Made by a program: the position numbers and the translations under genes
Shown: positions 54,655 to 63,180 of the stretch, piece by piece
How positions within the stretch are numbered: position 1 is the first letter of the stretch
How the letters are laid out: each line of letters begins with the position of its first letter
The notes under the pieces: model-generated
What the model was told of the DNA's origin: nothing
Databases searched by the model: none
Seen by the model: the letters and a program-made list of their open reading frames with translations, nothing else
NCBI GenBank assembly: GCA_963779325.1
Contig: CAVZXS010000009.1
Location: forward strand, 62,001-126,000
Reading direction: 5' to 3'
DNA from: CAVZXS01 sp963779325
GTDB taxonomy: Bacteria > Bacteroidota > Bacteroidia > Chitinophagales > Chitinophagaceae
DNA length: 64,000 nt

Positions 54655-55890
54655 TTATAAGCCCATCTTAAGTTTAAGATTGGCGTCAATGGCATCTAAA
54701 AACTCCTCTGTATATAAATAATGCTCGCCATGATTTACCTTATTGCCATGTATACACACAGCTAAATCCTTGGTCATTTTTCCGCTTTCCACTGTTTCAA
54801 TACAAACAGCTTCCAGTGCATCACAAAATTTTATCAACTCGGGGTTGCTGTCTAATTTACCGCGAAAAGCCAAGCCTCGTGTCCATGCAAAAATAGAAGC
54901 GATGGGATTGGTAGATGTCGGTTTGCCTTTCTGATGCTCACGGTAGTGGCGGGTTACAGTGCCATGCGCCGCTTCGGCTTCCATCGTTTTGCCGTCGGGG
55001 GTTATCAGTACTGAGGTCATTAATCCCAATGAACCAAAGCCCTGCGCTACCGTATCACTTTGTACATCGCCATCATAATTTTTGCAGGCCCACACAAAAT
55101 TGCCGTTCCATTTCAGGGCACTGGCTACCATATCATCAATGAGGCGGTGCTCGTAAGTTATACCTGCGGCATCAAAAGCTTTTTTAAATTCAGTTTGGTA
55201 AATATTTTCAAAAATATCTTTAAACCGGCCGTCGTATTTTTTTAAAATCGTATTTTTCGTAGAGAGGTACAGCGGCCATTTTTTGCTCAACGCCATATTG
55301 AAACAGCTCCTTGCAAAACCTGTAATACTCTCATCGGTATTGTACATGGTCATGGCTACACCGTCGCCCTTAAAATTATATACCTCAAAAGTCTGCGCTT
55401 CACCTCCGCCTTCAGGTTCAAAAGTCATGGTTAATTTCCCTTTGCCTTTAATTACTGTATCCGTAGCACGATATTGATCGCCAAATGCATGGCGGCCAAC
55501 AATAATGGGCGCAGTCCAGTTGGTCACCAATCGGGGTACATTGCTTATTACGATGGGTTCACGAAACACTGTGCCGTCAAGTATATTGCGGATGGTGCCG
55601 TTGGGGCTTTTCCACATTTGTTTCAGGCTAAATTCTTTTACCCTTTCTTCATCGGGTGTTATGGTGGCGCATTTTATACCCACACCATATTGCTTTATTG
55701 CATTGGCGGCATCTATGGTAACTTGATCATTCGTTTGATCGCGGTATTCAACCCCCAAGTCAAAATATTTAATATCAACCTCCATATAGGGAAGTATCAA
55801 TTTGTCCTTTATAAATTTCCAGATAATCCGGGTCATTTCGTCGCCGTCCAGTTCTACTACCGGGTTGGCTACTTTAATTTTTGAAGGCAT
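54655..55890 (-). CDS. icd: NADP-dependent isocitrate dehydrogenase
   Basis: 411 aa of the eukaryote-like IDH subfamily: it opens VANPVVELDGDEMTRIIWKF, contains KSPNGTIRNILDGTVFREPI (Ser/Asn/Arg isocitrate site), NYDGDVQSDTVAQGFGSLG (metal Asp residues) and EAAHGTVTRHYREHQKGKPT near the C-terminus. It converts isocitrate to 2-oxoglutarate in the TCA cycle. This type is dimeric and lacks the phosphorylation loop of E. coli Icd. Divergent from the Crp-like regulator; an own terminator lies downstream. Confidence 0.96.
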   Translation of the reverse strand: MPSKIKVANPVVELDGDEMTRIIWKFIKDKLILPYMEVDIKYFDLGVEYRDQTNDQVTIDAANAIKQYGVGIKCATITPDEERVKEFSLKQMWKSPNGTIRNILDGTVFREPIVISNVPRLVTNWTAPIIVGRHAFGDQYRATDTVIKGKGKLTMTFEPEGGGEAQTFEVYNFKGDGVAMTMYNTDESITGFARSCFNMALSKKWPLYLSTKNTILKKYDGRFKDIFENIYQTEFKKAFDAAGITYEHRLIDDMVASALKWNGNFVWACKNYDGDVQSDTVAQGFGSLGLMTSVLITPDGKTMEAEAAHGTVTRHYREHQKGKPTSTNPIASIFAWTRGLAFRGKLDSNPELIKFCDALEAVCIETVESGKMTKDLAVCIHGNKVNHGEHYLYTEEFLDAIDANLKLKMGL

Positions 55891-56088
55891 ATGCTTATGT
55901 AAGTTTTAGGTAGCAAAACTAAGGGTTTATATAAAGAGCCATTTATATGGCCCAAAAATTAATAAATCTTATGAAATTGCCACCCGTTGATTTGTTTAGC
56001 CGTCTCTTAATATATATTCGTGATGTTTAAACATTAAAAGTCTTTTTTTCTTGATTTAAATCAAAAATATCGGTACCTTTTAGAGCAA

Positions 56089-56688
56089 TTGTATATGAAA
56101 CATGAAATGGCCTTGTTCAATTACCTGCAGCAATTTGTCACTATTACGGAGGATGAATTCAGGGATTATATATTGCCTATAGTACACGTTCGGCATTTTA
56201 AAAAGAAAGAAATCATAACAAACATCGGTGGTGTAGAAGATTACTACTATTTCATAGTAAAAGGGTTGGTAAGAAAATATTATAAGAAAGGCAGGGAAGA
56301 AGTAAATACTCAAATTTCAACGGAGGGACAAATTATACATTCACAAGAATCTTTCTACAGCCGCACTCCTTCCGAGTATGTTATTGAAGCTGTTGAATCC
56401 TGCACCCTGCTTGCGTTGTCTTATGCCGACCAGGAGCGGATATATTTGGAGTATCCCAAATTAGAACGATTGGGCCGGCTGGCAATTACAAAACTTTTTG
56501 TAATTAAAGATAAATGGCAAATGCAAATTATAAAGTATACGCCGAGAGAAAGATTTATTAATTTCTTTCAAAAAAATCCTGAATTAGTAAGTCGCGTACC
56601 GCAAAAATATCTTGCATCTTACCTGAATATTAAACCCGAAACATTCAGTCGTTTTAAACACCTGCTTCGTGTAAAAACAAAGGATTAA
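56089..56688 (+). CDS. Crp/Fnr-family transcriptional regulator
   Basis: 199 aa (ATG at 56089; alternative at 56095). N-terminal cyclic-nucleotide-binding-like domain (~15-115: FKKKEIITNIGGVEDYYYFI, FYSRTPSEYVIEAVESCTLL) and a C-terminal winged HTH (YLASYLNIKPETFSRFKHLL). The phosphate-binding Arg of true cAMP receptors is not obvious, so the effector is unknown, as for most Bacteroidota members. It lies between icd (divergent) and the mnt operon (convergent); a link to either is not shown. Confidence 0.88.
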   Translation: MYMKHEMALFNYLQQFVTITEDEFRDYILPIVHVRHFKKKEIITNIGGVEDYYYFIVKGLVRKYYKKGREEVNTQISTEGQIIHSQESFYSRTPSEYVIEAVESCTLLALSYADQERIYLEYPKLERLGRLAITKLFVIKDKWQMQIIKYTPRERFINFFQKNPELVSRVPQKYLASYLNIKPETFSRFKHLLRVKTKD

Positions 56689-56712
56689 TTCTTCCTTCCT
56701 TTCTTTGTTTTA

Positions 56713-58599
56713 TTAAAGGTTTACAATGAACACGGGAATTTTTAATTCATGCCGTACGGTATTAATTGTTTCACCGTAAATCCAATCCTTAATTCCGCTG
56801 TGACCGTGGGCGCCAATAACAAGCATATCGGCCCCTGATTCTTTTACAATACTTACAATCGCTTTTGCCCTGTTTCGGAAACCTAACCTGGCTTCCGATT
56901 CAAAACCTTTTAGCAGCAATTGTTCTTTATAAAATCTAAGCTGTTCATAGTCTTTTCTTGTTTCCAGGTCATCGCTTTCATTACCTAATATTTTTGCCGA
57001 AGCGCTTTCTACTACATGAACCAATACAAACGACGTTTCTTTATTTGCCTGGCCCAATGCAGCGGCAAGCAATTTATTATCATGCTCGCCAAACTCCAGC
57101 GCTACGGCAATTTTTCTGTACACCGGTATATCTGCCTGTAATATTGCTTCCGGGGCAGCATGCAGTTGCACAGGTTTATCCGATTTATTTTTTCTGAGCA
57201 GCGGATAAAGAAGTGCGGTAAGTAACAGCGCAATAAATCCTGCGCCTGCCGACACAATTACAATTTTCCATATAAGATTACCGGGGCTTGTAAAAAAATC
57301 CGCTGTTTGACCAAATACCATTTGGATATTGAGATAAACCAAAATAGAAGTAATCAACCATGCCAATATTTTTGTAACGGGTCTTATGGCAAATGCACCC
57401 ATTGTTTTTTTATCGCTTGTAAAATGTATAAGCGGAATAATGGCAAAGCCCAATTGCAAACTTAAAATTACCTGGCTTAGGATAAGCAGGCTGTCAATAT
57501 TTTTTTCGCCATTGATAAGAATAACTATAACCGCAGGAATAATGGCGATGATACGCGTAAGTAATCTTCTTATCCAGGGATTGATACGTAAACGCAGGTA
57601 ACCTTCCATTACTATTTGCCCGGCCAGCGTACCGGTTATAGTACTGCTTTGCCCTGCGGCAATTAAAGCAATGGCAAAAAGAACAGGAGCCGTGTTTCCC
57701 AGCAACTCTTTCAGCAGTACATGTGCTGTTTTTATTTCAGCTACATCGGTACGGCCGGTTTTAAAAAAAACCGTAGCCGCCAAAACTAAAATAGCCGCGT
57801 TTACAAAAAATGCAAGATTCAATGCAATGGCGCTATCGATAAAATTTAATTTCAACGCTCTTTTTATACCGGCATTATCTCTTTTAATTTTTCTTGTTTG
57901 TACCAAAGCCGAATGCAGGTATAAATTATGCGGCATTACAGTAGCGCCGATAATACCGATGGCTATATACAATGCTTCGTTGCCGGGCAAATGTGGTATA
58001 AAGCCGGTAGCTACTTCGGCAAGATCGGGTTTGGCTAAAATAATTTCTGTTAAAAAAGATAAACCGATTACCGCTACCAAGCCAATGATAAAAGCTTCCA
58101 TTTTCCGCATGCCTAATCGTTGCAACAGCAACAGTAAAAAAGTGTCGAATACAGTTATCAAAACTGCATAGATCAAAGGTATATCAGTAAGTAACTGAAT
58201 ACCGATGGCCATTCCCAATACTTCTGCAAGGTCAGTTGCCGCAATGGCTATTTCGGCTAATCCGTATAACGCATAGTTTACATACCTCGGATAAGTTTCT
58301 CGGTTGGCCTGTGCCAAATCACGACCTCTTACAATACCCAATCTTGCAGATAAACTTTGTAACAGCAAAGCCATCAGGTTGCTCATCAATAAAACCCAAA
58401 TAAGCGTATAGCCAAACTTGCTTCCGCCGGCTATGTCAGTGGCCCAATTGCCCGGATCCATATAACCCACACTTACCAAATAAGCCGGCCCGAAAAAAGA
58501 GAGAATGCGGCGCCAAACCGGGCGGGTGGTGGAAGTGGTATCTACGCTTTGGTGTACTTCGCTCAGCGAAACATCCGTATAGTGATAATTATTCTTCAT
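56713..58599 (-). CDS. mntH: Nramp Mn2+ transporter fused to a universal stress protein domain
   Basis: 628 aa. Residues ~30-455 form an Nramp transporter with GYMDPGNWATD (metal site Asp/Asn) and MPHNLYLHSALVQTRK (Met-Pro-His), about 11 helices. From ~490 a complete UspA domain follows (YRKIAVALEFGEHDNKLLAA; MLVIGAHGHSGIKDWIYGET with the G-x2-G-x9-G-S/T nucleotide motif only partly kept). The Usp part is cytoplasmic. The start overlaps the mntR gene by 11 bases, so both form an operon. Confidence 0.92.
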   Translation of the reverse strand: MKNNYHYTDVSLSEVHQSVDTTSTTRPVWRRILSFFGPAYLVSVGYMDPGNWATDIAGGSKFGYTLIWVLLMSNLMALLLQSLSARLGIVRGRDLAQANRETYPRYVNYALYGLAEIAIAATDLAEVLGMAIGIQLLTDIPLIYAVLITVFDTFLLLLLQRLGMRKMEAFIIGLVAVIGLSFLTEIILAKPDLAEVATGFIPHLPGNEALYIAIGIIGATVMPHNLYLHSALVQTRKIKRDNAGIKRALKLNFIDSAIALNLAFFVNAAILVLAATVFFKTGRTDVAEIKTAHVLLKELLGNTAPVLFAIALIAAGQSSTITGTLAGQIVMEGYLRLRINPWIRRLLTRIIAIIPAVIVILINGEKNIDSLLILSQVILSLQLGFAIIPLIHFTSDKKTMGAFAIRPVTKILAWLITSILVYLNIQMVFGQTADFFTSPGNLIWKIVIVSAGAGFIALLLTALLYPLLRKNKSDKPVQLHAAPEAILQADIPVYRKIAVALEFGEHDNKLLAAALGQANKETSFVLVHVVESASAKILGNESDDLETRKDYEQLRFYKEQLLLKGFESEARLGFRNRAKAIVSIVKESGADMLVIGAHGHSGIKDWIYGETINTVRHELKIPVFIVNL

Positions 58600-59254
58600 A
58601 CTTCACAAAAATATTTTTTGCCAATTCATTGCTGATGGTAAAAGCCGGTTGTTGTTTTATTTTTATTTCTAATGAATCATCATAACTGAATTTCTTTTTT
58701 ATTTCCAGGTTTGTACCGATAGCTATTTTTTTATGTTTCAGCAGGTCCAGCATTTCGGCCGATTGATTTTGTACCCGGCAAACCACGGCGGACGCAGCGA
58801 GCGGTAATGCGGTAATACAAAATTGTTTATTGCTTTCTATTTTGCCGTTTACATCGGGTATAGGATCGCCGTGCGGATCAAATTTTGGAAAACCTAAATA
58901 TTCATCCAGCTTATCAATTAATTTTTTGCTGCCTACATGTTCCATTTCTTCGGCAATGGCATGCACTTCATCCCAATTGAATTTTAATTTTTCAGCTAAA
59001 AAGCACTCCCACAGCCGGTGACGGCGTATAATACCCAGCGCTACTTTACGACCGTCAATACTCAGCTTAAAGCCGCGGTAAGCCTCGTAATGCAGTAATT
59101 TTTTTGCTTTTAATTTTTTCATCATATCGGTTACCGAGGCGGCGCTGGTTTTCAGTTCTTTGGCCAGGGCGTTGGTAGTTACCGTATCGCTGTGCTGCTG
59201 CAGATGAAAAATGGTTTTAATGTAATTCTCTTCACTGGTAGAATAGTTTACCAT
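58589..59254 (-). CDS. mntR: MntR/DtxR-family metal-dependent repressor
   Basis: 221 aa. N-terminal winged HTH (ENYIKTIFHLQQHSDTVTTN, LKTSAASVTDMMKKLKAKKL), dimerisation/metal domain (EEMEHVGSKKLIDKLDEYLG, with FPKFDPHGDPIPD) and a C-terminal FeoA-like SH3 domain (LLKHKKIAIGTNLEIKKKF). It represses the mntR-mntH operon when Mn2+ (or Fe2+) is high. The start codon is separated by no gap from a palindrome (59255-59274) that is likely its own operator. Confidence 0.93.
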   Translation of the reverse strand: MVNYSTSEENYIKTIFHLQQHSDTVTTNALAKELKTSAASVTDMMKKLKAKKLLHYEAYRGFKLSIDGRKVALGIIRRHRLWECFLAEKLKFNWDEVHAIAEEMEHVGSKKLIDKLDEYLGFPKFDPHGDPIPDVNGKIESNKQFCITALPLAASAVVCRVQNQSAEMLDLLKHKKIAIGTNLEIKKKFSYDDSLEIKIKQQPAFTISNELAKNIFVKYEE

Positions 59255-59283
59255 GTCTAAATATAAATTTAGACAAATCTAAA
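59255..59283 (-). promoter_or_regulatory. Probable MntR operator
   Basis: GTCTAAA-tataaa-TTTAGAC (59255-59274) is a perfect inverted repeat directly before the mntR start, with a second half-site TCTAAA at 59278-59283. This layout fits DtxR/MntR-type autoregulation; the site overlaps the translation start region. Confidence 0.7.
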
Positions 59284-59526
59284 AATAAAATACCGGCAAA
59301 GCAAGTTTTTTTGTGTTTAAGACCAATTATTGATACTGTTTTTTAAATGGAAGCTTATTGCCTGATTGCAGTGCGGAGTTTTTTTCCCGGGAAAATATTT
59401 CAAACGATTGCATTTTTTTATTCAGGACTGTTAATAATTATATGGATAAAAGCTAACAATCATTAGCGATGTAACTACAAATTAACCTGTATATTGCGCC
59501 TTCGATTTTTAACCAAACACCTCATT

Positions 59527-61182
59527 ATGAGTTTTAAAAATTACAATGTCCCGTATCCCGTCAATGATCTGTATGCTAAAAAGATAGCTTACTTCTCCAT
59601 GGAGTTTGCTACGCACCAGCCCTTGAAAATTTACAGCGGCGGTCTCGGATTTCTTTCCGGCTCTCACTTGCGCAGCGCTTATGAATTAAAACAAAACCTG
59701 GTTGGTATAGGTATTTTGTGGAAGCAGGGTTATTATGACCAGGCCCGCAACCAGGACCAAACCCTGCAGGTAACCTGGATGGAAAAAAATTATTCTTTCC
59801 TGGAAGATACCGGTATCAAATTCCAAATAACTATACACGAGCACCCGGTTTGGGTAAAAGCCTATTACTTAAACCCCGAGACTTTTAAAACAGCGCCGCT
59901 GTTTTTATTATCAACCGATTTGCCGGAGAATGATTATGTATCGCAAACCATCACGCATCGTTTGTACGACGCCAATGTAGCTACCAAAGTAGCGCAGTTT
60001 ATTTTATTAGGTGTAGGCGGCGCTAAATTGATGGATGAAATAGGTTTCAATCCTTCTTTATATCATTTGAATGAAGCACATGGTTTATCCGCAGCATTTT
60101 ATTTGTATAAAAAGTACAATCATAAAATGGATGAGGTGAGAAAGAGATTGGTGTTTACCACGCATACGCCGGAAGAAGCTGGTAACGAGAAGCATGATAT
60201 TTATTTATGTCATAAGATGAGTTATTTCTGCGGGCTGTCCGTTGATGAAGTAAAAAAATTATACGATCATCCCGATGATCAGTTCAATCATTCATTGGCG
60301 GCTTTACGTTTTGCGAAATTGGCCAACGGCGTATCACAATTGCACGGGCATGTAAGCCGCGCCATGTGGAGCAAGTATTCGAACATTTGCCCTATTACAT
60401 CTATAACCAATGCACAAAACTGGCGTTATTGGGCCGATAAACAATTGTATCATTTTAAGCAAGAGCAAAATGATGCGGGATTTGATGACAGGAAAAAACA
60501 TTTAAAGAAAAGAGCTTTTGAAATAGTAGCCGATCAAACAGGAAAAATATTTGACCCCAATGTGTTTACCATTGTATGGGCCAGGCGTTTTGCCGGTTAT
60601 AAAAGAGCCAACCTGATAACTACCGCTGAAGAAAGATTTGAGAAGTTGATGAAGAATACTAAGTACCCGGTGCAAATTATTTGGGGAGGTAAACCTTATC
60701 CCGTCGATCACCCGGCGATATCAGAATTTAATCAACTCGTTCATTTGAGTAAGCAGTATAAGAATATGGCCGTGGTAGTGGGGTATGAATTGGCATTATC
60801 AAAAAGAATGAAACAGGCGGCCGATTGCTGGTTAAATAATCCGCGTGTACCAAGGGAAGCTTCGGGCACCAGCGGTATGACGGCAGCGATGAACGGGGCA
60901 GTTAATTTTTCTACCGATGACGGATGGATACCGGAGTTTGTAAATCACGGCAACAACGGATTTGTAATTCCCAAAGCGGATTATGCAAACATGGCCGTGC
61001 ATGAGCAGGACGAATATGATTTGAATAAGCTCTACGAAATTTTAGAAAATAATATTCTGCCGTTGTACTACAATGATTTTTCTACCTGGCGGCAGATTGT
61101 AAAGAATGGTATGCGTGATGTGCAGTTTCAGTTTGACAGCAACCGGATGGCGCATGAGTACTATGATATTTTGTATAAGTAA
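59527..61182 (+). CDS. Short alpha-glucan phosphorylase-like protein lacking the PLP lysine
   Basis: 551 aa from MSFKNYNVPYPVNDLY. It matches GT35 alpha-glucan phosphorylases: IAYFSMEFATHQPLKIYSGG, YHLNEAHGLSAAFYL, VFTTHTPEEAGN, TIVWARRFAGYKRANLI (phosphate-binding Arg/Lys) and REASGTSGMTAAMNG. In active family members the last motif is GTS(G/N)MK, with Lys forming the PLP Schiff base; here the residue is Thr452 (ACG, 60880-60882). Without it normal phosphorolysis is not expected. It could be a pseudo-enzyme, a different glycosyltransferase or a regulatory form. An alpha-amylase-type gene lies 2 kb downstream. Confidence 0.85.
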   Translation: MSFKNYNVPYPVNDLYAKKIAYFSMEFATHQPLKIYSGGLGFLSGSHLRSAYELKQNLVGIGILWKQGYYDQARNQDQTLQVTWMEKNYSFLEDTGIKFQITIHEHPVWVKAYYLNPETFKTAPLFLLSTDLPENDYVSQTITHRLYDANVATKVAQFILLGVGGAKLMDEIGFNPSLYHLNEAHGLSAAFYLYKKYNHKMDEVRKRLVFTTHTPEEAGNEKHDIYLCHKMSYFCGLSVDEVKKLYDHPDDQFNHSLAALRFAKLANGVSQLHGHVSRAMWSKYSNICPITSITNAQNWRYWADKQLYHFKQEQNDAGFDDRKKHLKKRAFEIVADQTGKIFDPNVFTIVWARRFAGYKRANLITTAEERFEKLMKNTKYPVQIIWGGKPYPVDHPAISEFNQLVHLSKQYKNMAVVVGYELALSKRMKQAADCWLNNPRVPREASGTSGMTAAMNGAVNFSTDDGWIPEFVNHGNNGFVIPKADYANMAVHEQDEYDLNKLYEILENNILPLYYNDFSTWRQIVKNGMRDVQFQFDSNRMAHEYYDILYK

Positions 61183-61337
61183 CAGTTCTGAAGTGAGAGG
61201 TCAGAGGTCAAAATTTGGAGAATAAAGTTCGGACTTTCGAGTTTATGCTTTGCGAATAATACAACATAATTTTAAGTGCCTTGATTTAGGGGCACTTTTT
61301 TATTTTCTTATTATTGCAGAGTAATATTTAAAATTGC
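61183..61337. repeat. Region with single GTCAGA-type heptamers
   Basis: GAAGTGAGAGGTCAGAGGTCA near 61190-61210 resembles the array at 10986; the rest is AT-rich and holds a short G-rich hairpin (GTGCCTTGATTTAGGGGCAC, 61277-61296) with a T tail that may end the phosphorylase transcript. Confidence 0.45.
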
Positions 61338-61631
61338 GTGAGAGATATTTTAATTTTTGGATTATTATTTATTTTAAGCTCCTGTACAAGAAAATTAATA
61401 TTTGTCCAGCCTTGTACAAAAGAAATTTTGTTGACGGAATTTTTAGAGCATGAAAGAAAAGCGTATAAAAATAATAATGTACAGGCTCAGGTTTATGAGA
61501 ACGATAGTTCATTCATTATTCAATATTGGCCGATCAAACCCGGCACGAGAGATGGAGTAGGCCAAATAGAAGTTTCTAAGAAAACCTGTAAAATAATTAA
61601 GCAAGTACACGGTCGAATCGGAGAGAAATAG
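61338..61631 (+). CDS. Small lipoprotein, unknown
   Basis: 97 aa starting with GTG; lipobox at ILFILSSC-like LLFILSSCTRK (lipidated Cys16). The mature part (FVQPCTKEILLTEFLEHERK; DSSFIIQYWPIKPG; GQIEVSKKTCKIIKQVHGRI) has one further conserved-looking Cys pair (Cys26 and Cys88) that could form a disulfide. I do not recognise a family. It sits between the phosphorylase-like gene and convergent ispH. Confidence 0.6.
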   Translation: MRDILIFGLLFILSSCTRKLIFVQPCTKEILLTEFLEHERKAYKNNNVQAQVYENDSSFIIQYWPIKPGTRDGVGQIEVSKKTCKIIKQVHGRIGEK

Positions 61632-61639
61632 CTGAAGAA

Positions 61640-61676
61640 AAGTTCTGACTTCCTACTTCTGAGCTCCGGCCTCTCT
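61640..61676. repeat. Inverted GTCAGAA-type heptamers next to ispH
   Basis: TTCTGACTTCCTACTTCTGAG is the inverse of the GTCAGAA family seen at 10986, here between two convergent genes. Confidence 0.45.
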
Positions 61677-62902
61677 CACCGAAACTTTTCAATCATCTCT
61701 TCAACAGATTTTGAATCGGGATAAAAACTCAGTAGTTTATTTATCACCGCTTCTACCATGGCATCGGGGCAACTGGCGCCGCCGGTTATTAAAATTTTTA
61801 CAGGTAATTTAGCAGGTAAAAAATCAGCGGTCAGTAATTCTTCTTTTGTATGAAAATTGAAATGAAGAATTTCTTTTTCAGAAATAATTTTTTCTTCGCT
61901 GCTGATATAATACGTAGGTAATTTTTCTTCGCACAATTCTACCAGGTGCGAAGTATTGGATGAATTGTATCCGCCTACAACTATCACCAGGTCGGCATCA
62001 GTTTGCAACATGCCCGTGACGGCCGTTTGGTTATCGTTGGTAGCATAACAAAGCGTATCTCTTGTATCGGCAAAATGTTCTTCAATATTCTCTACAGCAA
62101 GATTGTATTTAGCAATCATTGTCTGTTTTAAAAATTCGGCGATGGCCTGGGTATCACCGGCCAGCATGGTGGTTTGATTCACTACACCAATTCGTTCCAA
62201 ATCTTTTGTCACATCAAAACCTGCCGAGTATTGTCCTTTAAAAGCTGTATAAAAATCTTCCTGCTTTTTTTCTCCTGTAATATATTTCGCCAATTCTTTT
62301 GCTTCTTTCATATCGGTAACTACAACTGCCGCGGTGCCGGCCGCCGCATGAGAAAAAGTAGCTCTTGTTTCTTCATGCGCCGGTTTGCCATGAATGACAA
62401 TGGTATAATTTTTTTTAGCGATAGCATCGCCGCGGTTCCATACTTTTTCTACAAACGGGCAGGTGGTATCATACTTTTCGGTTTGTATACCGATGTCTTT
62501 TAACTTTTTTTCAATCTCCAATGTGGTACCGAAGGCCGGTATCATCACAATATCGTCGGCGGTTAATTCATCAAAGTTTATCAGTTGTTTGCCGTAGGTA
62601 TTTTGTAAAAATTGTATGCCGTGCCGCTGCAGGTCTTCATTTACCTGCGGGTTATGAATCATTTCGCTTAACAGAAAAATTTTTTTACCGGGGTTTTCTT
62701 CCACCGTTCTGTAGGCAATTTCAATGGCATTTTCTACACCATAACAAAAACCAAAATGGCGGGCTAAGAAAATTTGCAAAGAACCAAAATCCAGCAGGGC
62801 AGGAGTAAAATCCTTTTTCATCTTATCCGCTTCTTTCCGCTTTTTTTTAATGGCAGAAATCAAAGGGCTTCGGTAAATAACGGGGACTTCGAAACTTTTC
62901 AT
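61676..62902 (-). CDS. ispH: 4-hydroxy-3-methylbut-2-enyl diphosphate reductase
   Basis: 408 aa, an Fe-S enzyme that makes IPP and DMAPP in the last MEP-pathway step. The three cluster cysteines are clear: HFGFCYGVENAI (~residue 53), DTTCPFVEKVW (~149) and GGASCPDAM (~380). The motif TRDTLCYATNDNQTAV is also conserved. The protein is longer than E. coli IspH (316), with an N-terminal extension and an insert (EETRATFSHAAAGTAAVVV) as in many Bacteroidota. The start (MKSFEVPVIYRSPL) is reasonable; MKKDF at residue 28 is an alternative. Confidence 0.95.
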   Translation of the reverse strand: MKSFEVPVIYRSPLISAIKKKRKEADKMKKDFTPALLDFGSLQIFLARHFGFCYGVENAIEIAYRTVEENPGKKIFLLSEMIHNPQVNEDLQRHGIQFLQNTYGKQLINFDELTADDIVMIPAFGTTLEIEKKLKDIGIQTEKYDTTCPFVEKVWNRGDAIAKKNYTIVIHGKPAHEETRATFSHAAAGTAAVVVTDMKEAKELAKYITGEKKQEDFYTAFKGQYSAGFDVTKDLERIGVVNQTTMLAGDTQAIAEFLKQTMIAKYNLAVENIEEHFADTRDTLCYATNDNQTAVTGMLQTDADLVIVVGGYNSSNTSHLVELCEEKLPTYYISSEEKIISEKEILHFNFHTKEELLTADFLPAKLPVKILITGGASCPDAMVEAVINKLLSFYPDSKSVEEMIEKFR

Positions 62903-63180
62903 TGGACAAAGATACCGGAAAGCTTTAAAAGGTAAGCAGTCTTTTGGATTTTCAAATATTGTAACCCACCCCCTTGATTATAGTTTTTATCCGAAAATCA
63001 CTATCCCCCTCCCGAGGAGTGGAGGAAGCAACTGATGATAGAACATTTAATTAATTCCGGGATTAATTTTCTTGAATTTATTTGCTACATAATGTAGCGT
63101 TTAGTGTTTAATAATTATCTTCCGATAAATTTTACTGTATGAGAAATGACATACGGTAATCTCAATGATAAAATTTGCAT
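62903..63180. other. Intergenic region between ispH and the amylase gene
   Basis: Holds a GC-rich imperfect palindrome (CCCCCTCCCGAGGAGTGGAGG near 63005) of the type seen at 25383, and the AT-rich upstream region of the amylase gene. Confidence 0.4.
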
